Assembly: GCA_938049335.1 (NCBI GenBank)
Contig: CALIYX010000009.1
Span: 149,360 to 213,359 of the forward strand
Source of the DNA: an uncultured Clostridia bacterium
GTDB taxonomy: Bacteria; Bacillota; Clostridia; Peptostreptococcales; Anaerovoracaceae
Length of the DNA: 64,000 bases
Direction: 5' to 3'
Shown here piece by piece: positions 61,618 through 64,000 of the stretch. The notes below the pieces were generated by a model. The model was not told where the DNA came from and searched no databases. It worked only from the letters and a program-made list of their open reading frames with translations. The first letter of the stretch is position 1. Every line of letters begins with the position of its first letter. A program made the position numbers and the translations under genes.

Positions 61618-62436
61618 CTACTTTACTTCTGCTTTATCAACTCCGTCAGGAGTCTCAACTACAATACCTGTATTCTGGTCTGAATAAGTAACCTTGCTTG
61701 TCATTTTTGCTGATGCATATTCTGAGTCGTACTCACTCGTATAGGTTATTCCCATAGGTGTAAAGTCTTCCTTGGATACCTTAAATACAATTTTTGCACT
61801 TCCACTATAGTAGAAATCATATAGACCAAATGCAGTATCTAGAGCACCAAATATCAGATAGTTGTTTGGGTCTACAAGCTTTAAATCACTTGTCTCATAT
61901 GTAAATGTATAGCTATCCTTCTCCTCTGAAAGCTTAACATCCTTCTTGTGTTCTCTAAGGAATTCAATGAAATCATAATTGAAGCCAAGTGGCTGTCCAT
62001 AAAATTCATCCGAATACTGGCTTATAGTCCAAACCTTACTTTTCTCAGGCACCTGAGGTAATTCATAGCTTAGCATCGAGTCACCATAATATTTGTATTC
62101 TATCTTCTCATGTGCCATTGTAGTTCCTGTGACTGTAACCTCGCCTGAAACACGGTTTGGTCTTAGCTCAAAACTTCCCTTGAACTTTCTCTCACGCCAG
62201 TATTCAGGCGCCTCCCCCTCCTTAGGCTCATGTTTTACACCATTATGTTTAGTAGTAATGCTAATCTTACCATTCTTTAGCTGCTCAAAACCCTGAAAAC
62301 TCTTCTCAAGGATTTCGTCCTTGCTGAGATTTTTGTTGTCAGTTTTGCTACCGCCACCACCTTGGCATCCAACTAGTGCAACTATCGCTATCAAGCTTAC
62401 TGCTAGTAGCATTGTTCTTTTAAAATAACTTCTCAT
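61618..62436 (-). CDS. Lipoprotein of unknown function (LolA/LppX-like style)
   Basis: A 272-residue protein with signal and lipobox I-V-A-L-V-G-C-Q, a Gly-rich tether and a beta-rich mature region (K-I-S-I-T-T-K-H; S-E-V-T-V-T-G-T in style). It resembles small Firmicute lipoproteins with LolA/LppX-like folds (DUF6612-type); that resemblance is an impression, not a match. First gene of a two-lipoprotein unit with a good promoter and a GGGGG ribosome site. Confidence 0.72.
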   Translation of the reverse strand: MRSYFKRTMLLAVSLIAIVALVGCQGGGGSKTDNKNLSKDEILEKSFQGFEQLKNGKISITTKHNGVKHEPKEGEAPEYWRERKFKGSFELRPNRVSGEVTVTGTTMAHEKIEYKYYGDSMLSYELPQVPEKSKVWTISQYSDEFYGQPLGFNYDFIEFLREHKKDVKLSEEKDSYTFTYETSDLKLVDPNNYLIFGALDTAFGLYDFYYSGSAKIVFKVSKEDFTPMGITYTSEYDSEYASAKMTSKVTYSDQNTGIVVETPDGVDKAEVK

Positions 62437-62483
62437 GTTTTACCCCCTGAATTTTAGTTAAACTCTGAAAGCTTGTTCTAAAT

Positions 62484-62512
62484 ATTATAAGATTTATTAG
62501 AATCCAATGCAA
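62484..62512 (-). promoter_or_regulatory. Promoter of the lipoprotein pair
   Basis: TTGCAT (62507-62512), 17-nt spacer, TATAAT (62484-62489), reading leftwards. Confidence 0.72.
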
Positions 62513-62599
62513 GGAATTTAAGATTTTCTTAATGCTTCAAAAAATGAAACTTTTAACTTTTGCATGGAACAGCTAAGCAAAATTGCTAAAATTAGCAAA

Positions 62600-62624
62600 G
62601 AAAAAACCCCATCTTACGATGAGG
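62600..62624 (-). terminator. Terminator after the DUF1292 gene
   Basis: CCTCATC/GATGGGG stem (62618-62624 with 62607-62613 on the minus strand, one G-T pair) followed by six T. Confidence 0.85.
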
Positions 62625-62639
62625 CCTTCACTTACTTAA

Positions 62640-62918
62640 TTATTCCTGGTTTGCGTCCATAATGGTGTCGAACTCTTCAACTACCTTGGCAAACAATGCG
62701 TCGTCTTCGATATCAACAAGCTCAAACTCGTCCTCTCCAACTTCCTTGTATCCATAAATATATACATCATCACTGCCATCTAGTGGAATAAGTGCGATGT
62801 AGTCCTTGCCGTCGTAATCGAAAATTCCCATCTCTTCACATTCAATAACTTCACCGTCATCAAATTCTAGTGTGATGATTGCGGCTTCGTCCTGAACGGT
62901 CTGCTTCTTATCTGACAT
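62640..62918 (-). CDS. DUF1292 family protein (YrzB-like)
   Basis: A 92-residue, very acidic protein (I-I-T-L-E-F-D-D-G-E, then Y-I-A-L-I-P-L and a C-terminal helix), the layout of DUF1292/YrzB proteins common in Firmicutes. Function unknown. The 5' leader holds a GTGTC/GACAC hairpin (62946-62960). It has its own promoter and terminator. Confidence 0.9.
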   Translation of the reverse strand: MSDKKQTVQDEAAIITLEFDDGEVIECEEMGIFDYDGKDYIALIPLDGSDDVYIYGYKEVGEDEFELVDIEDDALFAKVVEEFDTIMDANQE

Positions 62919-62969
62919 TTTTACCTCCGGTTATTAACATCCTTAGTGTCCAATTGACACCTCTGATTA

Positions 62970-62998
62970 ACTATATCACCAAACATATTTTAAAGCAA
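62970..62998 (-). promoter_or_regulatory. Promoter of the DUF1292 gene
   Basis: TTGCTT (62993-62998), 17-nt spacer, TATAGT (62970-62975), reading leftwards. Confidence 0.58.
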
Positions 62999-63037
62999 CT
63001 GCATAAGGGTATTTATTCATCAAAATCCCCTATTTGT

Positions 63038-64000
63038 CTATTTAAAAAACTCAATTACATTTCTTGCTGATTCTTCGCTCATGCCCTCAACTTCGGTAAG
63101 CTCAGCAAGGCTTGCCTTTTTGATTGAATCAATAGATCCAAAGTGAGCAAGAAGTGCATTTCTCCTTCTCGGACCTATTCCCTTGATTTCATCAAGAATG
63201 GAGCTTATGGTCTTCTTTCCGCGAAGGTTTCTGTGGTACTCAATAGCAAATCTGTGGACCTCCTCCTGAATTGTACCTGCATAGGCAAATAACAAAGGTC
63301 TATCCTTTAGGCTTATCTCTCTTCCGTCCTCAAACATTATGCCCCTAGTCCTGTGGCTGTCATCCTTGACAAGACCTACTACAGGAACTTCTAGCCTTAA
63401 TGCATCTAGAACCTTCTTAGCTGCAGTAACCTGCCCTCTACCTCCGTCCATGAATATACAGTCTGGAAGTATTGCAAAGGCAGGATCACCCTTTTGGGCC
63501 CTGCTAAAGCGCCTATAAATCATCTCCTGAAGACTTCCGTAATCATCTGGTCCTTCAACTGTCTTTATCTTAAACCTTCGGTAGTCTTTTCGAATTTTGT
63601 TTGTTCCCTCAAAGACAACCATAGCTCCAACAGAATCAATTCCATTGGTGTTAGATATATCGTAGGACTCAATGCGGTAGCTCTCTCCCCTAGGTTCTAT
63701 ATCAATATTCCCTTCTAGCAACGCAGCCTTTATTTCCTTCCTTAGCTGAAGCTGCTTTTCGGCCTTTGATCTATTCTTTTCGCTTATAGTCTTGCTCATC
63801 TCAAGCCTATCCTGCTGCGCAAGCTTTAGCATGCTCAGCTTTTCACCACGCTTTGGCACACTTATCCTCACCTTATGTCTGCCCTGAGATAAGAATTCTT
63901 CTATCAAAGCGCTTTCCTCTGGAAGCTCCTCGACTATGATTTCGTGAGGAACCTCAGCCCATCTGCTGTAGTACTGCTTAATGAACTCAGCCGTCATCTC
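63038..64000 (-). CDS. uvrC: Excinuclease ABC subunit C (C-terminal part; 5' end beyond right edge)
   Basis: About 320 residues of UvrC are visible and the frame continues past the window edge. Present are the UvrC homology/RNase H-like endonuclease domain (S-Y-D-I-S-N-T-N-G, F-M-D-G-G-R-G-Q-V, K-D-D-S-H-R-T-R-G) and the terminal helix-hairpin-helix pair (I-K-G-I-G-P-R-R-R-N-A-L-L). The N-terminal GIY-YIG nuclease and the UvrB-interaction start lie outside. It makes the dual incision in nucleotide excision repair. Confidence 0.96.
   Translation of the reverse strand, partial: EMTAEFIKQYYSRWAEVPHEIIVEELPEESALIEEFLSQGRHKVRISVPKRGEKLSMLKLAQQDRLEMSKTISEKNRSKAEKQLQLRKEIKAALLEGNIDIEPRGESYRIESYDISNTNGIDSVGAMVVFEGTNKIRKDYRRFKIKTVEGPDDYGSLQEMIYRRFSRAQKGDPAFAILPDCIFMDGGRGQVTAAKKVLDALRLEVPVVGLVKDDSHRTRGIMFEDGREISLKDRPLLFAYAGTIQEEVHRFAIEYHRNLRGKKTISSILDEIKGIGPRRRNALLAHFGSIDSIKKASLAELTEVEGMSEESARNVIEFFK

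Noticed and set aside
1..64000. Apparent abundance of the word ATCAAA(A/G) on the plus strand
   Set aside because: It may follow from codon use (TTG/TTT followed by GAT on the coding strand) in AT-rich genes. I could not count it against a shuffled background, so I make no claim of an uptake or methylation motif.

Overview
The window comes from a low-GC Gram-positive anaerobe, most likely a member of Clostridia. The pointers are the six-cysteine SCIFF peptide with its radical SAM maturase, the anaerobic ThiH-type thiazole pathway, a DUF1292 gene beside uvrC, WXG100/type VII secretion genes, and CWB2-type wall binding. A genus cannot be fixed from the sequence. Nearly all genes lie on the minus strand. 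The plus-strand exceptions are a tiny toxin-like ORF, one autolysin, fpg and a histidine kinase.

Layout. 1-3.7 kb: a type VIIb secretion operon read leftwards (esaA-like, esxA, essA-like, esaB/yukD, essB), with essB cut by the left edge. 3.8-7.9 kb: a 23S rRNA pseudouridine synthase, the SCIFF peptide and its maturase, and glnS. 7.98-8.26 kb: a compact locus with the architecture of a par/Fst type I toxin-antitoxin module. It has a 31-residue membrane peptide, a convergent consensus-promoter antisense RNA of about 64 nt, a shared bidirectional terminator, and direct repeats that let the antisense RNA pair with the toxin start region. 8.3-11.4 kb: a three-gene FAD/Fe-S oxidoreductase set. 11.4-12.7 kb: a wall-binding amidase.

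12.8-40.4 kb is a long cell-surface polysaccharide locus. It holds genes for UDP-diNAc-bacillosamine (pglF, pglE, pglD) and a PglC-type initiating phosphosugar transferase. It also holds genes for a diacetamido-uronic acid (wbpA, wbpB, wbpE and LpxD-like acyltransferases) and for UDP-ManNAcA (wecB, wecC). Five glycosyltransferases, two flippases, one membrane acyltransferase and one deacetylase-like enzyme complete it. Its polymerase is unusual: an O-antigen polymerase-like membrane domain is fused to a domain resembling heparan/heparosan glucuronyl C5-epimerase. The locus is bracketed by wall-binding proteins: the amidase on one side, and a triple-CWB2 protein and a glucosaminidase on the other. 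This suggests that the polymer is a wall glycan to which surface proteins attach.

42.4-64 kb is mainly housekeeping: tRNA-Leu(CAG), rsmE with a GNAT gene, the thiSFGHE operon behind a strong leader hairpin, an oligopeptide ABC transporter (oppBCDFA), a dynamin-like GTPase, fpg, a hotdog thioesterase, an orphan histidine kinase, two lipoproteins, a DUF1292 protein and the 3' part of uvrC at the right edge. No CRISPR array, insertion sequence or prophage was seen.
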